Position numbers and translations under genes: made by a program. Positions 46,567 through 58,640 of a stretch of 64,000 bases of DNA are shown in pieces; position 1 is the stretch's first letter; each line of letters begins with the position of its first letter. This DNA comes from Dallia pectoralis. Taxonomy: Eukaryota > Chordata > Actinopteri > Esociformes > Umbridae. The notes beneath the pieces are model-generated. The model was not told the DNA's origin. It was given only the letters and a program-made list of their open reading frames with translations, and ran no database searches. The DNA is taken from contig CM055730.1 of the NCBI GenBank assembly GCA_029465975.1, positions 14,449,563-14,513,562 of the forward strand. Reading direction: 5' to 3'.

Positions 46567-47154
46567 TGTCATGATTCACGGGTGTGTTCTGTGGGTTCAT
46601 ATGTTGGGTTCTTGTGTGTGCTTGTTTCTGTCTCCATCTTGTGGTTGTTCTTATAGTTTCTTCCTGGTGCCTGCCCTTCCCTTGTCATTTGTTCCTGCCA
46701 TGTTACTCACCTGTTGCTTGTTAGTCCTCGTTATGTTTAGTATTTAGTCTCCCCTGTGTCACTGTGTGAGTGTCGGGCATTGTTTAAGGTACGTTGTCTC
46801 TGTGTCGTTGTTGCTTGTTCTGTTGTTACTTTTATGTTTGCTGGTTCTGTGTTTCGTAGACGTTTTATGTTTACTGTTGGATGTAGTGTTCAGTTACCTG
46901 CTTTATGTTCCCAGTTTGATTGTTTATCCATGTTCTCTGTGATGTTTATGTTCATTGTGTGTTTAGTTTGTTATCTTGTTCTGGCATCTTCCTCTGTTTG
47001 ACCGTTTGTTTTGTTCTTTTGTATTGTTTAAGCTCCCAGTCTAAAGGACTCATCTTGTGTGCCTGTTTGCCAGTCCAGAGTTTAATAAACCCTCATACCT
47101 AAAAACCACCTCTGCACTTGTGTCCTCCACTTGCTTGGAAGCCCAACCGTGACA
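46567..47154 (+). repeat. 3' LTR of copy B
   Basis: 588 bp, same length and apparently same sequence as 42771-43358; ends CCGTGACA before the TACAT duplication. Confidence 0.93.
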
Positions 47155-47159
47155 TACAT

Positions 47160-48958
47160 GAAATCGGTGTCCTCCGTTACTCGGAACGAACCTGTCTGAC
47201 CACTACCTCCTTGTCTAGCGAGTGTAATCATCATTTTACCTTAGAAAAGGACATCTGCCATTTGTCAATAATTTGCATCACAGACATCAAAGTATTTGGA
47301 AATGGTTGTATAGTCTCCCAGATTGATGTGCTTTCACTACATTTATTCTGATGTCCTCTGAGAACACCTTTTCTCTTGACGTGGTGTGTTTGGCATTCAC
47401 CCGTAAAGGTAACACCAACCTGACCAGTTTGTATTTATCAAAGTACCACCCAAACTCAATCTTTAGGATCCCACATTTTGAACCCAGTTATTTACCCATC
47501 TGATTGTACCTACTTGATTAAACCAAGACAAATAATGGTTTACTTGTGTTTACACCTACACTTATTCCTTTGTAATGTTGTTCTTAAAATCTTTAAACCA
47601 TAGACTAATGTGGTTAGAAATTTTTTTCTGAAGCCAAGCTTAATTTACTTTGGGACATATTGTGGCTATTTACATTAATGAAGTTACTTTGTACTAATAT
47701 ACAATTGCATTGGGCTGTTTTAGATATATAGTATGTTTATCTGCATTTCTATAATACACTGTCTACTGTCTCCAGAATTATTTGAACCCATGGGCAAAAA
47801 GGATATGAATTTGCTTAAGAGCTTGATTTAAACAAAAGATACAAATTAAGAAATAAGTCATAAATCGAACCTTTAATTAATGTGAACATAATGGGCGAGA
47901 TTGAGTCTCTAGTTTGGTTGGGACTCTAGGCAGTTGTTCCAGCCAGGATCGTAGACGGCCTTGCCAAACTCTGCTTGGGCACTGAAATGCTTGTCTTTAT
48001 AAGTTCCCACGAGTGCTACGTCTGAGTGTGAGCAGTGGTCATCAGTGCAAGTTGACTTCTGGTTTAATAAAGAAGTATTTCCTTTATAGATCATGCACTA
48101 AGACATATTTGCCACTTTCCAGTTCATGTCAACCAGTGCCAAATGTAGCTACAGTTCAGTAACAATTAATATACTCTAATATACCAGCAGAAAGGCTGCC
48201 AGCCAGCTGTGTCTAGGCCATTTGTTGTGCCTCCAGTGCACATAATTACAGCAATCCAAAGCAAAGCAGCCGCTTGGAGAGTTTAATAGAGTTAATAGTG
48301 TCCTACTTAGTCAATATCTGCGGATAGATCACGTTATAGAAGCACTCATGGACACAAAATTTAGAACAATCAAAAATATGGAAGGACAATAAAACCAGTG
48401 TGCTTGATAATGCTCGATGGGAAGGCAGGTTGCCTGTTCACACGTTAAAAGCTTTATTTCCGTCTCTGTTATGGCCAGGTGTTCTCTTCAGCATTCAGCG
48501 TTGTCTTCGAGAAGCCTTCATAATCCTTCTGCTTCTCATTTAGTCGTGTTACGGGTTTATCAATTATTATATTTTGTTTTTTGACATCAATCTAGACACA
48601 ATACCTGATGATGACTAAGCTCGTTTAAAGTTGAACAATATTTCACCAGAGCGTGGTTGTGCTTTATCTCTGTGCTTTATCTCTGTGCTTTTCTCTGTGC
48701 TTTCACCCCGACTACATGCTACTGCGTCCTAATGCAGTCTAAATGCTCATTCATGTCAATGCCTGTGTGCTCAATCGCTTTTTGACCCAATAATTTTCTT
48801 TAGTAACCAGGCGGTAGACACGTAACTAGTCTAGACCGGTGGTTTGTGCCGTGCTCTTGGTTACGCAGCATGGACAGTTGCACTCCAACTAGCACCGCTC
48901 ACAGTGGACCATGAAGGTGTCCTGTATGCTTTATGACAGTAAGGGACATGTGTTGAAT
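47160..48958. other. Non-coding stretch
   Basis: No gene recognised. Near 47758-47800 there is a segment resembling a Tc1 terminus (CTCCAGAATTATTTGAACCC), too short to be sure. The 61-codon minus-strand frame at 47909-48094 has no family motif. 48658-48708 repeats CTCTGTGCTTT four times. Confidence 0.45.
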
Positions 48959-48959
48959 A

Positions 48960-50533
48960 CCTGGTGTCATACACATGGGTAAAAGTCTAGTGTCATACAC
49001 ATGGGGAAAGTCTAGTGTCATACACATGGGTAAAAGTCTGGTGTCAAACACATGGGTAAAAGTCTGGTGTCAAACACATGGGTAAAAGTCTAGTGTCATA
49101 CACATGGGTAAAAGTCTAGTGTCATACACATGGGTAAAAGTCTGGTGTCAAACACATGGGTAAAAGTCTGGTGTCAAACATATGGGTAAAAGTCTGGTGT
49201 CAAACATGGGTAAAAGTCTAGTGTCATACACATGGGGAAAGTCTAGTGTCATACACATGGGTAAAAGTATGGTGTCAAACACATGGGTAAAAGTCTGGTG
49301 TCAAACACATGGGTAAAAGTCTAGTGTCATACACATGGGTAAAAGTCTAGTGTCATACACATGGGTAAAAGTCTGGTGTCAAACACATGGGTAAAAGTCT
49401 GGTGTCATGGGTAAAAGTCACATGGGTAAAAGTCTAGTGTCAAACACATGGGTAAAAGTCTGGTGTCAAACACATGGGTAAAAGTCTGGTGTCAAACACA
49501 TGGGTAAAAGTCTAGTGTCAAACATGGGTAAAAGTCTGGTGTCATGGGTAAAAGTCTGGTGTCAAACATGGGTAAAAGTCTGGTGTCATACACATGGGTA
49601 AAAGTCTGGTGTCATACATATGGGTAAAAGTCTGGTGTCAAACATATGGGTAAAAGTCTGGTGTCATACACATGGGTAAAAACACATGGGTAAAAGTCTG
49701 GTGTCATACACATGGGTAAAAGTCTGGTGTCATACACATGGGTAAAAGTCTGGTGTCAAACACATGGGTAAAAGTCTGGTGTCAAACACATGGGTAAAAG
49801 TCTGGTGTCATACATATGGGTAAAAGTCATGGGTAAAAGTCTGTGTCAAACACATGGGTAAAAGTCTGGTGTCAAACACATGGGTAAAAGTCTGGTGTCA
49901 AACACATGGGTAAAAGTCTGGTGTCAAACACATGGGTAAAAGTCTGGTGTCATGGGTAAAAGTCTGGTGTCAAAAACATGGGTAAAAGTCTGGTGTCAAA
50001 CACATGGGTAAAAGTCTGGTGTCAAACACATGGGTAAAAGTCTGGTGTCAAACACATGGGTAAAAGTCTGGTGTCAAAAACATGGGTAAAAGTCTGGTGT
50101 CAAACACATGGGTAAAAGTCTGGTGTCAAAAACATGGGTAAAAGTCTGGTGTCATACATATGGGTAAAAGTCTGGTGTCAAAAACATGGGTAAAAGTATG
50201 GTGTCAAACATATGGGTAAAAGTCTGGTGTCATACACATGGGTAAAAGTCTGGTGTCATACACATGGGTAAAAGTCTGGTGTCATACACATGGGTAAAAG
50301 TCTGGTGTCAAACACATGGGTAAAAGTCTAGTGTCATACATATGGGTAAAAGTCTGGTGTCAAAAACATGGGTAAAAGTCTGGTGTCATACACGTGGGTT
50401 AAAGTCTGATGTCAAAAACATGGGTAAAAGTCTGGTGTCAAACACATGGGTAAAAGTCTGGTGTCATACACATGGGTAAAAGTCTGCTGTCATACACATG
50501 GGTAAAAGTCTGCTGTCAAACATATGGGTAAGA
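48960..50533. repeat. 26-bp minisatellite, about 60 units
   Basis: Units contain CATGGGTAAAAGTCTGGTGT plus a short TCAAACA or TCATACA linker, for about 1.57 kb. Variants are CTAGTGTC versus CTGGTGTC and CAAAC versus CATAC. Shorter units lack the ACAC part and read GTCATGGGTAAAAG directly. The variants occur in recurring runs, which suggests a higher-order pattern in the left third. No frame of note crosses it. Confidence 0.96.
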
Positions 50534-53038
50534 GCCACATGCTGAAGTCAACATAAAACCAACATTTAACACATTGAAATATAGGCACCCTCCCCAATTT
50601 TATACAGTATGTCAGATAATTTCCTTTGGACCTATGGGGACTCAAGTTTGAAAACCATTCCAGAGACGCTTTACAAACTAGAACTAGCCTTATCTTCGTC
50701 AGTTCTGACAGCTGAATGTATTGAAAGATTATATCATTTCATTTGAGGGAAAAATTTTTGTATCTCTATTAAATATGACACTTTTCTCAAACACATCACA
50801 AAAATTCAACCATAATATACTAAAATAGAAATAGAACCTTGCTCCCCTCTGGCTTGTCTCAGATCTCAAAAGCAATTCTAGTGACTTCCTCCAATCATCC
50901 TCATTCCAAACTTCTCCATCCCTCTCTCTCTACCCATGGTCCTTTGTTTTAAAACGGCAACTCAACCCATTTTTCTGCTCAGCAACATTAAACATACGTT
51001 TCCTCACAGGGTACACATTACGATTCAATAGAAGAAATAAAATCTGCACCATCTATTGTGCGACGCTTTCTTCCGTCTTCACACCAACGCCACTTTCATC
51101 AGAGCCTTTTCCCATCAAGCAACAAGGGAGTACAGCAATGGCATTTTACTTCCTCTTAAGTTGTTTTGTACTTACTGCAAAACAGTAACGATTCCAAGGG
51201 CCTTTGAATTTCTCCAAGTACCGCCCAGGCGCATCAAATATGTATGAGGTGTTCAGTAAACAACGCCCAGTGGTCTTATTCATTTCAAATAAAACTATTT
51301 CCTTGAGATGTAAGAGGACTTTAATATTGCCTTAAATATTAAAAGAGAGTACTGAGCCTCATCTATTTTTCATTTATTGGGCCTGTGTGTAAGGTCTCAT
51401 CAATCTTCGAGAAATTACTGACATTTTCATTTGAAATAAAAAAGGGTACACTTTATCCTGCGGTAATAGGATTGCCTTTCTTACACTAGAAGCTCTATAA
51501 GAGTTCTGGAGTGCTAGAAATAGGATTTCATTTTATCCGAATAGGTTGTGGGTTTTAAGCTTCTCTCTGCGAAGATAACATGCACAAAACAACGAAAACA
51601 AATACCGTTCTAGCACAGTGACACATAATATAGGCTTTATAAGACCGTATAATCAGCAATAGACAATACTTTTCCGAACAGGACATGTAACCAAATTTTA
51701 ACATAACATTCTGTAATAAAGCCATAAATGATGTTTTTGACAAACAAGTGAAAACTGTAGCTAATTTACACATCATTGCAGTGTAATTGGTCTGCTTCTG
51801 GGCTTTAACTTTGTAATTACCCTCCAATGAACAACTAGTTTCAGTGATATGGGAGTCAGGGGATAGTCCAGGCCCAAGGCCCTACAGGCACCAACAGAGG
51901 ATACCCGTGAAGGATCGCCAACCCCTAAACACCAGACATGCCGTCTGGGCTCCCCTGGTGGAATCCCCCTCTGAATTATTCATCGGGGAGTAATGTTGAC
52001 ATATCATCAGTCGTGTACATAATTAGGGTTACAGTAGGCCCAGATTTATAACGAAAGCCTGACACACGCTGCTAATTCACCTTGACAGCGTTGTCACGTC
52101 CGGCCCCGCGAACGGGCCTATGTGCGAGGGGGTGTCGCGAGCTCAGCGTCAGACACGCTTCCCTCGTAATGAAGTCACGTTTGTTCATTATGTTTGTGTG
52201 CAGGTCTCCGGGTCAGCCACCGGACGACTCTGTGAGCGGAGGACAGGAGAGAGACACACGCGAGCTGGGTGGGGAATATGACTGAAAGGCCTCTGTTTTC
52301 CTCTCGCGCCGGTATGCCTCTGTAAATGTTCGATTTACTTTGGAATTGATAAGAGTTGTTTGTGAAGGGGTGAGGCACCGTCTTATCTCGTGCGATGGCC
52401 CTCCCCGTTCTATTATGTTGGCACGCCGGCTACATGTTTACTGTATGCAAAGTGAAGGGAGGCTGACGCTTGTTGATGAACAGGCATGCTGTGTTAGATC
52501 ATTGTCTTGCCTTGTCATTCGGCACGAGTGTTTATGGTTGTAAAATGTGTAGAGGAAATAAACCTACCTACAAAGTGCATTATATTCCAGAGACTTAGTA
52601 GCCGATAATCACACATTTCCAAACGATTGGAATTGAGATGATATCAGTATAATCAAATTGGGAACGAATGCAAAGGAAACAATTCTCAACCGTCATCACG
52701 AACCACGTCATGTAAAGGGCATGCAAATGAAATCAGTCAATCGGTTGGTACGGCGGAGAAGGAAGGAACCATTCTATGAAATTACTTTTTATAGAATGTT
52801 TTATGGAATTTTGTCCGGGCCAAATATGGACAGAAGCCCCTGCCTGTTAACCAGGAGCTCGTCTCCCATCTCTGGCTGCCGTTTGGGGTAGCGCATTTAA
52901 CAGGACGGTGGGAATCTCCATGGCCATAAATTGTCTGAGGCCACCGAGAGATGAACGTCCATTGCTTGTATGCCAATCAGAGCGGTGATTATATGGGTAA
53001 TGAAACATGTGCCTCCTCTATGTGTCTGCCCCTTACAT
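50534..53038. other. Non-coding stretch
   Basis: No gene recognised. 52090-52260 is a CpG-rich block starting TTGTCACGTCCGGCCCCGCG that might be a fragment of a Gypsy-type LTR, but no ends or duplication were found. 51840-51990 and 52850-52980 are GC-richer unique sequence. Confidence 0.45.
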
Positions 53039-53396
53039 CATCCCACTCTCTCTCCTCCTCTCCATCTCTCTCTTCCTCTCCTCCTCTCTCCTCTCCATCT
53101 CTCTCCTCTCCATCTCTCTCCTCTCCATCTCTCTTCTCTCCATCTCTCTCCTCTCCATCGCTCTCCTCCTATCCACCTCTCTCCCCAACATCACCATCTC
53201 TCTCTTCCTCTCCTCCTCTCTCCTCCTCCCCATCTCTCTCTTCCTCTCCTCCTCTCCTCCTCCCCATCTCTCTCTTCCTTTCCTCCTCTCTCCTCTCCAT
53301 CTCCCTCCTCCTCTCCATCTCTCTCCTCTCCATCTCTCTCCTCCTCTCCATCTCTCTCTCTTCCTCTCCTCCTCTCTCCTCTCCATCTCTCCCTGC
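53039..53396. repeat. Pyrimidine-rich minisatellite
   Basis: CTCTCTCCTCTCCATCT-type units are repeated with variants for about 350 bp. The plus strand is nearly free of G, so it is a mirror-type polypyrimidine tract. The frames of 117-181 codons on both strands are artefacts of this low complexity. Confidence 0.92.
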
Positions 53397-53852
53397 TTAA
53401 GGCCTGTGATGGATGGGGTGTAACTTTTGGGGTGAGTGGCAGCCCATCAGTTACTATAGGCCCATTAGGGAGAGGGGGATATGGGACGCAAGCCGTGGAA
53501 CAGTGCATATGGTAGCGGGATACCTGCCAGGCTAATACCCGAGACCCCCCGAAAACCCGCCTTGCATCTCGACAGCGCAGCCCGTCGCACTACCTTCCCT
53601 CCAATCTGTTTTGTTTCCTGTTGTGACCTTTCATACAGTCAAATATATTAACGTGCGTCGCGCTCTCATTAAAACCGTGCATTAACCAAAAGACTCTTTT
53701 GGAGTCTAAATGACAGCCACAGGAACTCAGCGCTAATAGCCGCGGGCAGTCGGGGAAACTTAGCTCATGAATCAGAGAGCTAGAGCTGTGTGCAGCGAGC
53801 CCTGAGTGTACGGCAAGATCTCTAGTCATCTCCCCCGCTCCTGGTTGCTAGT
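53397..53852. other. Non-coding stretch, GC-richer
   Basis: Unique sequence. 53505-53590 has a GGTAGCGGGATACC...GTCGCACTACC arrangement with short inverted ends that vaguely resembles a tRNA fold, but it lacks a B box and I did not call a tRNA. Confidence 0.4.
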
Positions 53853-53964
53853 GCTAACTCTCTCACGCTAACTCTCTCACGCTAACTCTCTCACGCTAAC
53901 TCTCTTCCGCTAACTCTCTCCCGCTAACTCTCTCACGCTAACTCTCTCAGGCTAACTCTCTCCC
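53853..53964. repeat. 14-bp tandem array, 8 units
   Basis: Units of GCTAACTCTCTCAC with changes in the last three bases (TCC, CCC, CAG). Confidence 0.93.
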
Positions 53965-54369
53965 CACTCTTATTCAACTCACCTCAGATACCATTTTATT
54001 TACTTTCATTCCTTCTCGCTTCTACTTACCCTCTTCCTATTTCTCTCCTCGACACTGACCTTCCTCCTGTTCTCCGCACCCCGTCTATGTTTTCTCAGTT
54101 TCTGAGCCGTTCATTACACTTGCCAGTAGCTCAAATAAACGAGCGAGCGGGAGAGAGAGAAGGTACGACAGAAAGCGAGACATGGTAAAGCAAGTGAAAG
54201 GAGGAGACTAGATGGGAAAAGCTCATTACTTTCCTTCTGATGGGAGAAAATGAGTGAAGGGGCAATAATAAAGCTTGAATTTTTCAATACTGTTAAAAAT
54301 GGGGTTCTGACAGCTTGCCGCCAGAGCACAGGACAGGCCCAGACAATGCATGGTGGCTACCAAATTAGC

Positions 54370-54560
54370 AATGTAGCCATACATCATAAAATCTAATTAA
54401 ATCAAAGAGCCGAATGAAATTAGTTTTCTGTGACTCAAACCGCTGCCGAAAAAGCTTTATTAAATGAACTGGCGAGGAGGGATTAAATAATTCACAGTGA
54501 GGGATTTCGCATTTACACAGAAATTGTGCGCTTAATTGTCCGTACCACATTACATATTTG
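54370..54560. other. Candidate conserved non-coding element
   Basis: The segment holds TCTAATTAAATC, ATGAAATTAG, GGGATTAAATAATTC and GCTTAATTGTCC words in under 200 bp, with a TCAAAG (TCF-like) word beside the first. It is unique, no repeat, no frame. This is among the most enhancer-like stretches in the window by word content. Confidence 0.35.
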
Positions 54561-54822
54561 GCCTAATGTTAACAATGGCCCTTAAGCACCCGTACTGGCG
54601 CACGTCGTGCACGTATTAGAGGGCCTACATGGTCGACCAGGCTGAAAAACATGAGCGATATTAGACTGTTGGAGAACAGGAGGCTTCACGGTTGTTCACT
54701 GGATTTGACCTTTCGTGTGATTCAGACATAAAATCAAATAGATTTGGTCACAGTCAGGGATATGCAAAGTTTTCTAGAGAGGCTAGGAGTAAATGTTCTG
54801 ATTAAATGACAAAGGCTTTGGG

Positions 54823-55443
54823 ACTATAATACCTGCATGTCTGTACAGTAGTTAGAGCTAACTATGGGCCTCTATACTACCTGCATGTCTGTACAGTAGT
54901 TAGAACTAACTATGGGCCTCTATACTACCTGCATGTCTGTACAGTAGTTAGAACTAACTATGGGCCTCTATACTACCTGTATGTCTGTACAGTAGTTAGA
55001 ACTAACTATGGGCCTCTATACTACCTGTATGTCTGTACAGTAGTTAGAACTAACTATGGGCCTCTATACTACCTGCATGTCTGTACAGTAGTTAGAACTA
55101 ACTATGGGCCTCTATACTACCTGCATGTCTGTACAGTAGTTAGAACTAACTATGGGCCTCTATACTACCTGTATGTCTGTACAGTAGTTAGAACTAACTA
55201 TGGGCCTCTATACTACCTGTATGTCTGTACAGTAGTTAGAACTAACTATGGGCCTCTATACTACCTCTATGTCTGTACAGTAGTTAGAACTAACTATGGG
55301 CCTCTATACTACCTGTATGTCTGTACAGTAGTTAGAACTAACTATGGGCCTCTATACTACCTGTATGTCTGTAGTTATAGGTTAGAACTAACTATGGGCC
55401 ACTATAATACATTTATGTCTGTACAGTAGTTATAGGTTAGAAC
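54823..55443. repeat. 48-bp minisatellite, about 12 units
   Basis: Units run CTACCTGCATGTCTGTACAG then TAGTTAGAACTAACTATGGG then CCTCTATA. Each includes TAGTTAG-AA-CTAACTA, a 7-bp inverted pair with a two-base centre. CTGCAT and CTGTAT variants occur in runs. The last two units carry an extra TATAGG. Confidence 0.96.
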
Positions 55444-55559
55444 TAAACGTATCTGTGGTAACACTATGGTTTCGTTTCGTTTTGATGCAACCAAAATGAA
55501 ACTATTTGGCCTGAATGCTAAGAACTATTTTTACAGTGGAGCATGATGAAAAAAATTGA

Positions 55560-55800
55560 GAAAACTTAATCAGGAGCTCACAGGACCTAAGACTGGGGCA
55601 AAAATGCTTCTTTCAAACAATGACTTGAAACAAGCAGCCAAGCCGATGCTCGAGTAGCTTTGGGACGAGTCTGTGAATGTCCTTGAGTGGGCCAGCCAAA
55701 GCCCAGACATGGACCCCATTGGAAATATGTTGGAAGACCAGAAGACCAAAGATCACCAACACTCTTCTTTCAATCCGACAAAGAAAACTGCCCAAATCCA
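55560..55800 (+). mobile_element. Tc1-type transposase fragment
   Basis: In one frame the translation reads NVLEWASQSPDMDPIGNM (about 55674-55727), the EWPSQSPDLNPIE region around the last catalytic Glu of Tc1 transposases; here the Glu position reads Gly. Upstream, AATGACTTGAAACAAGCAGC corresponds to the second-Asp region of the family. No ends, and stops and shifts elsewhere. Confidence 0.65.
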
Positions 55801-58000
55801 AATTTCCAAAGCTAGCTATCGTATACGATCAAAATGTAGTTGCCGAAAGCGTGTTTTGTCAATTATAAATCATGACATTGTGTTATAGACCAGATTTATT
55901 ACAATGATCTATGATGAAAAACTGTCATCAATTTCATGTGATATAATGATATTTTACAAAAAGTAGCGTTCAGGGAATATGCTAATAATTTCAAAATGAT
56001 TAAGCGCATTTTAGTGCGGGATGTTAAAAGTGGAGTACGGCGAAGTACTTTCCTGTTGTACTATATGAACTTTCAACCATGACAGTTATTCAAAGACCAC
56101 TTACCCCATCCACCCCCTCTTTATCACCTCCTCCTCCCTCCATACCATCAAAGCAGCACAACTTTATTATAGCCACTGTCAATACCGTAATATAATGATG
56201 TGGACCGAACGAGACTACCACATTACACTTCCAAAGACTATACAGTAGATGTACGTCGAGTGAATATTGAGTTTTAAAACTTGTCCGGACGTGATTTGTG
56301 GCCTTGTCAGTGCAAATATTTGTCAACGTCGGAGCGCCAAGCCGGCGCTGTCAGTCGGGCGGTCAGCTGGGAACAGGGGAGGCAGAACACAATGATCTCC
56401 CCCTTAATAGGGAACCGTGGAGACTCGTGGCACGAGGTGATGAAGCACTGTTTAGTTACCACAGACACGCTTCTGCTGGGGGACGTTATTATAAAACACA
56501 GTGTTATTTTGTCAGATTTCAATCATATCCTGGGTTATTTGTCACCCCATGCGTATTGTGAGGCCAGTCAGCCATGAAATATCGCCTGCCGTTGCTTCCC
56601 CTCAGGAGAGGGGAAAACTTTAGAGTTTTTTTTCTGCCGCTCAACTCCTCGCGGCGACTGTTTAGATGAATTAAAACTATTTTAGTTTGGGCATTTCCTT
56701 TAAAAGAGGTGTGCAAGTGTATTAAAACCCGCATTCTTCCTGGTTAATGCTTTCTGTCTCATGTCTGTGTAACTGTATTGTAGAGATGTTTTCTAGGGTT
56801 ATCTCTCAGCCTCGTGTGTGTCTCAGTGTGTGTCTTTGTTTAGGGAGAGTGACACTGTCAAGAAGGCTGTCCTCCTGGAGGAAACCACAGGGATCCAGAG
56901 TTTAATTTGCTACGATAAAACGTGCGTACCGAGGATAGCCTTCACTCTCACACGAACCTATTGTGCATCCTAATAGAGTGCGTAGTGGAGATAATAGAGG
57001 CTTTTATCCTTTCAGCCCCCCTTTTGTTCAGCGTATTTACACAGGTTCTGTGTGACTTAAGGAAATCCTGATAGGGGTGTGAACTGCTCGCCATCTACCC
57101 CTGTAGGTTACTCTCCGTGAGGAGAATTTCCATGAGAAGCTTTTCAGACTGTTCCACGGCCTAGACTGACCTTCCCCTTCTGGAAAACCAGGATCTGGTT
57201 GTGACTGCTTACTGATACAGACACATATCTGTCTGCATTTCACCAGAAAACATATAGTCACAGGAAATGTATTTTCTGTAGTGACATGAGAGACGACAAC
57301 CTATTCTCCTTCGTTGGCTCATTTCCCTCACATATCCATCGACGGTTTTCCCTTTCTGCGGCATTCCATCACAATTCCAAGAGCGGGCCTACTGACATCA
57401 CGGCTATTAACATTGATATCTGGTTTCGAGTTCATTCCGTCAACATCTCTCAATTAATTTCATTGACTTTGCTACAGCTCAATAACTAGACTTTCGAATC
57501 GTACGCGTTTTATTTCCACATTGTCCTTGCGGTTGAACGTCATGGCTGCTACACAAACATGGGAAGGCGCCGCTGATGTGTTCGAGTCTTGCAGATCATT
57601 TGTAGACATTTGCGATCTATCGTGTGCTCCATTAATTCAGAATGCTTCCAGGTAGTGACGCCGCATCGCAAGCCAATTTATAAATATGCAAATAAAAATT
57701 GCCTGTTGCCTCATCGGTATCCTCCTCCCATGTTTGTCAAAGACACTCGAATGACATTGGATTTCTGTACAACGTTGACCTTCCAGAACTCGCTTGTCCT
57801 GGGTATGTATCAAGCTATATCTTTTTTGGCACTCCAAGTTGACAAAGATTAAAAACAAATCTGTATTTGGACATTGACTGAATGCAATATCGCACAAAGG
57901 GATGGATATATGTCCTGGTCACCATTGTGTTCATTCCCCTCGTTCTCCTGCATCAAAGGGATTAAACAAATAGATTGCTTGGCAAAAACCACAAATGCAG

Positions 58001-58057
<57 letters not shown>

Positions 58058-58640
58058 CATGAAGCCATTACCCTATTACAGCCATTAGCATCCAGTCTCT
58101 AGTTGTCTGTTTTACTCCAAAAGAAGAGAAATTTACATAATGCATGTTTCCCCTAAACGGTGTAAAGAACCGTCACTGTGTAGGTTTCCTGTTGGCAAAT
58201 GTTTTAAACTGACCTTGGGAAAGGATTTGTCCGCAAACACGGCACGGTTACATTTATAATGGGCTTTTACCTGGTTGTGAGGCCAGCTGATGTTTTCAAG
58301 CCTGACAGATGAGTATTAATATTGATATGTTCCTGAGCTTAAGCCCACCACAGATTCCTGGCCTATATGGCTTCCTGTGTCCGAGGGAGGCCATTACTGC
58401 CCTGATACGACTATCATAAACCATTGCAAATCCAGAACGAGTTCTTCCAAATCGAACACCCCTTAATGCCTTCTAAATTCCTCACACTCAATCGGCAATG
58501 TCTAATGTAGTAACATATGGACTAATGGATAATGTTAGCAATGACACATAGTGTGGTAAAAAACAGAATCTCCTCAGCTCAATCTAGACAATAGACACTG
58601 CCGCTTTATTGAAATAGAAATCGAAGCATAAGCTAGTAGT
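55801..58640. other. Non-coding stretch with a CA microsatellite
   Basis: No gene recognised. 56285-56600 and 57350-57790 are unique, CpG-retaining segments that could be conserved; frames of 71-98 codons there have no named motif. The microsatellite at 58002-58055 is listed separately. Confidence 0.5.
58002..58055. repeat. (CA)27 microsatellite
   Basis: A perfect CA run. Frames through it encode only TH or VC strings. Confidence 0.97.

Larger units (their letters stand above)
42771..47154 (+). mobile_element. LTR retrotransposon, copy B (non-autonomous, intact structure)
   Basis: Two direct 588-bp LTRs (42771-43358 and 46567-47154) bracket a 3208-bp interior. TACAT flanks both sides (42766-42770 and 47155-47159), a perfect 5-bp duplication. 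The LTRs start TGTCATGATTCACGGG and end CCGTGACA, and they look identical on reading, which suggests a young insertion. The interior holds a candidate self-primer site, one open frame of 1028 codons filling almost the whole space, and a polypurine-like tract. There is no reverse transcriptase, RNase H, integrase or protease. The 3' end (GGCGCTTCAGGAGCCGCGCC, then a G-run) resembles fish Gypsy/sushi elements, so these are the likely suppliers of enzymes. Same family as copy A. Confidence 0.94.

Noticed and set aside
48960..50533. CRISPR-like repeat array
   Set aside because: Units are contiguous 26-bp repeats with no unique spacers, and the window is vertebrate DNA.
52090..52260. Second Gypsy LTR starting TTGTCACGTCCGG
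   Set aside because: Start resembles a fish Gypsy LTR, but no matching end, duplication or poly(A) signal was found nearby.
53039..53396. Frames of 117-181 codons rich in Ser/Leu or Arg/Glu
   Set aside because: Low-complexity translation of a CT-rich simple repeat on either strand.
53505..53590. tRNA-like fold
   Set aside because: Short inverted ends (GGTAGCGGGA and CACTACC) but no cloverleaf arms or B box by reading.
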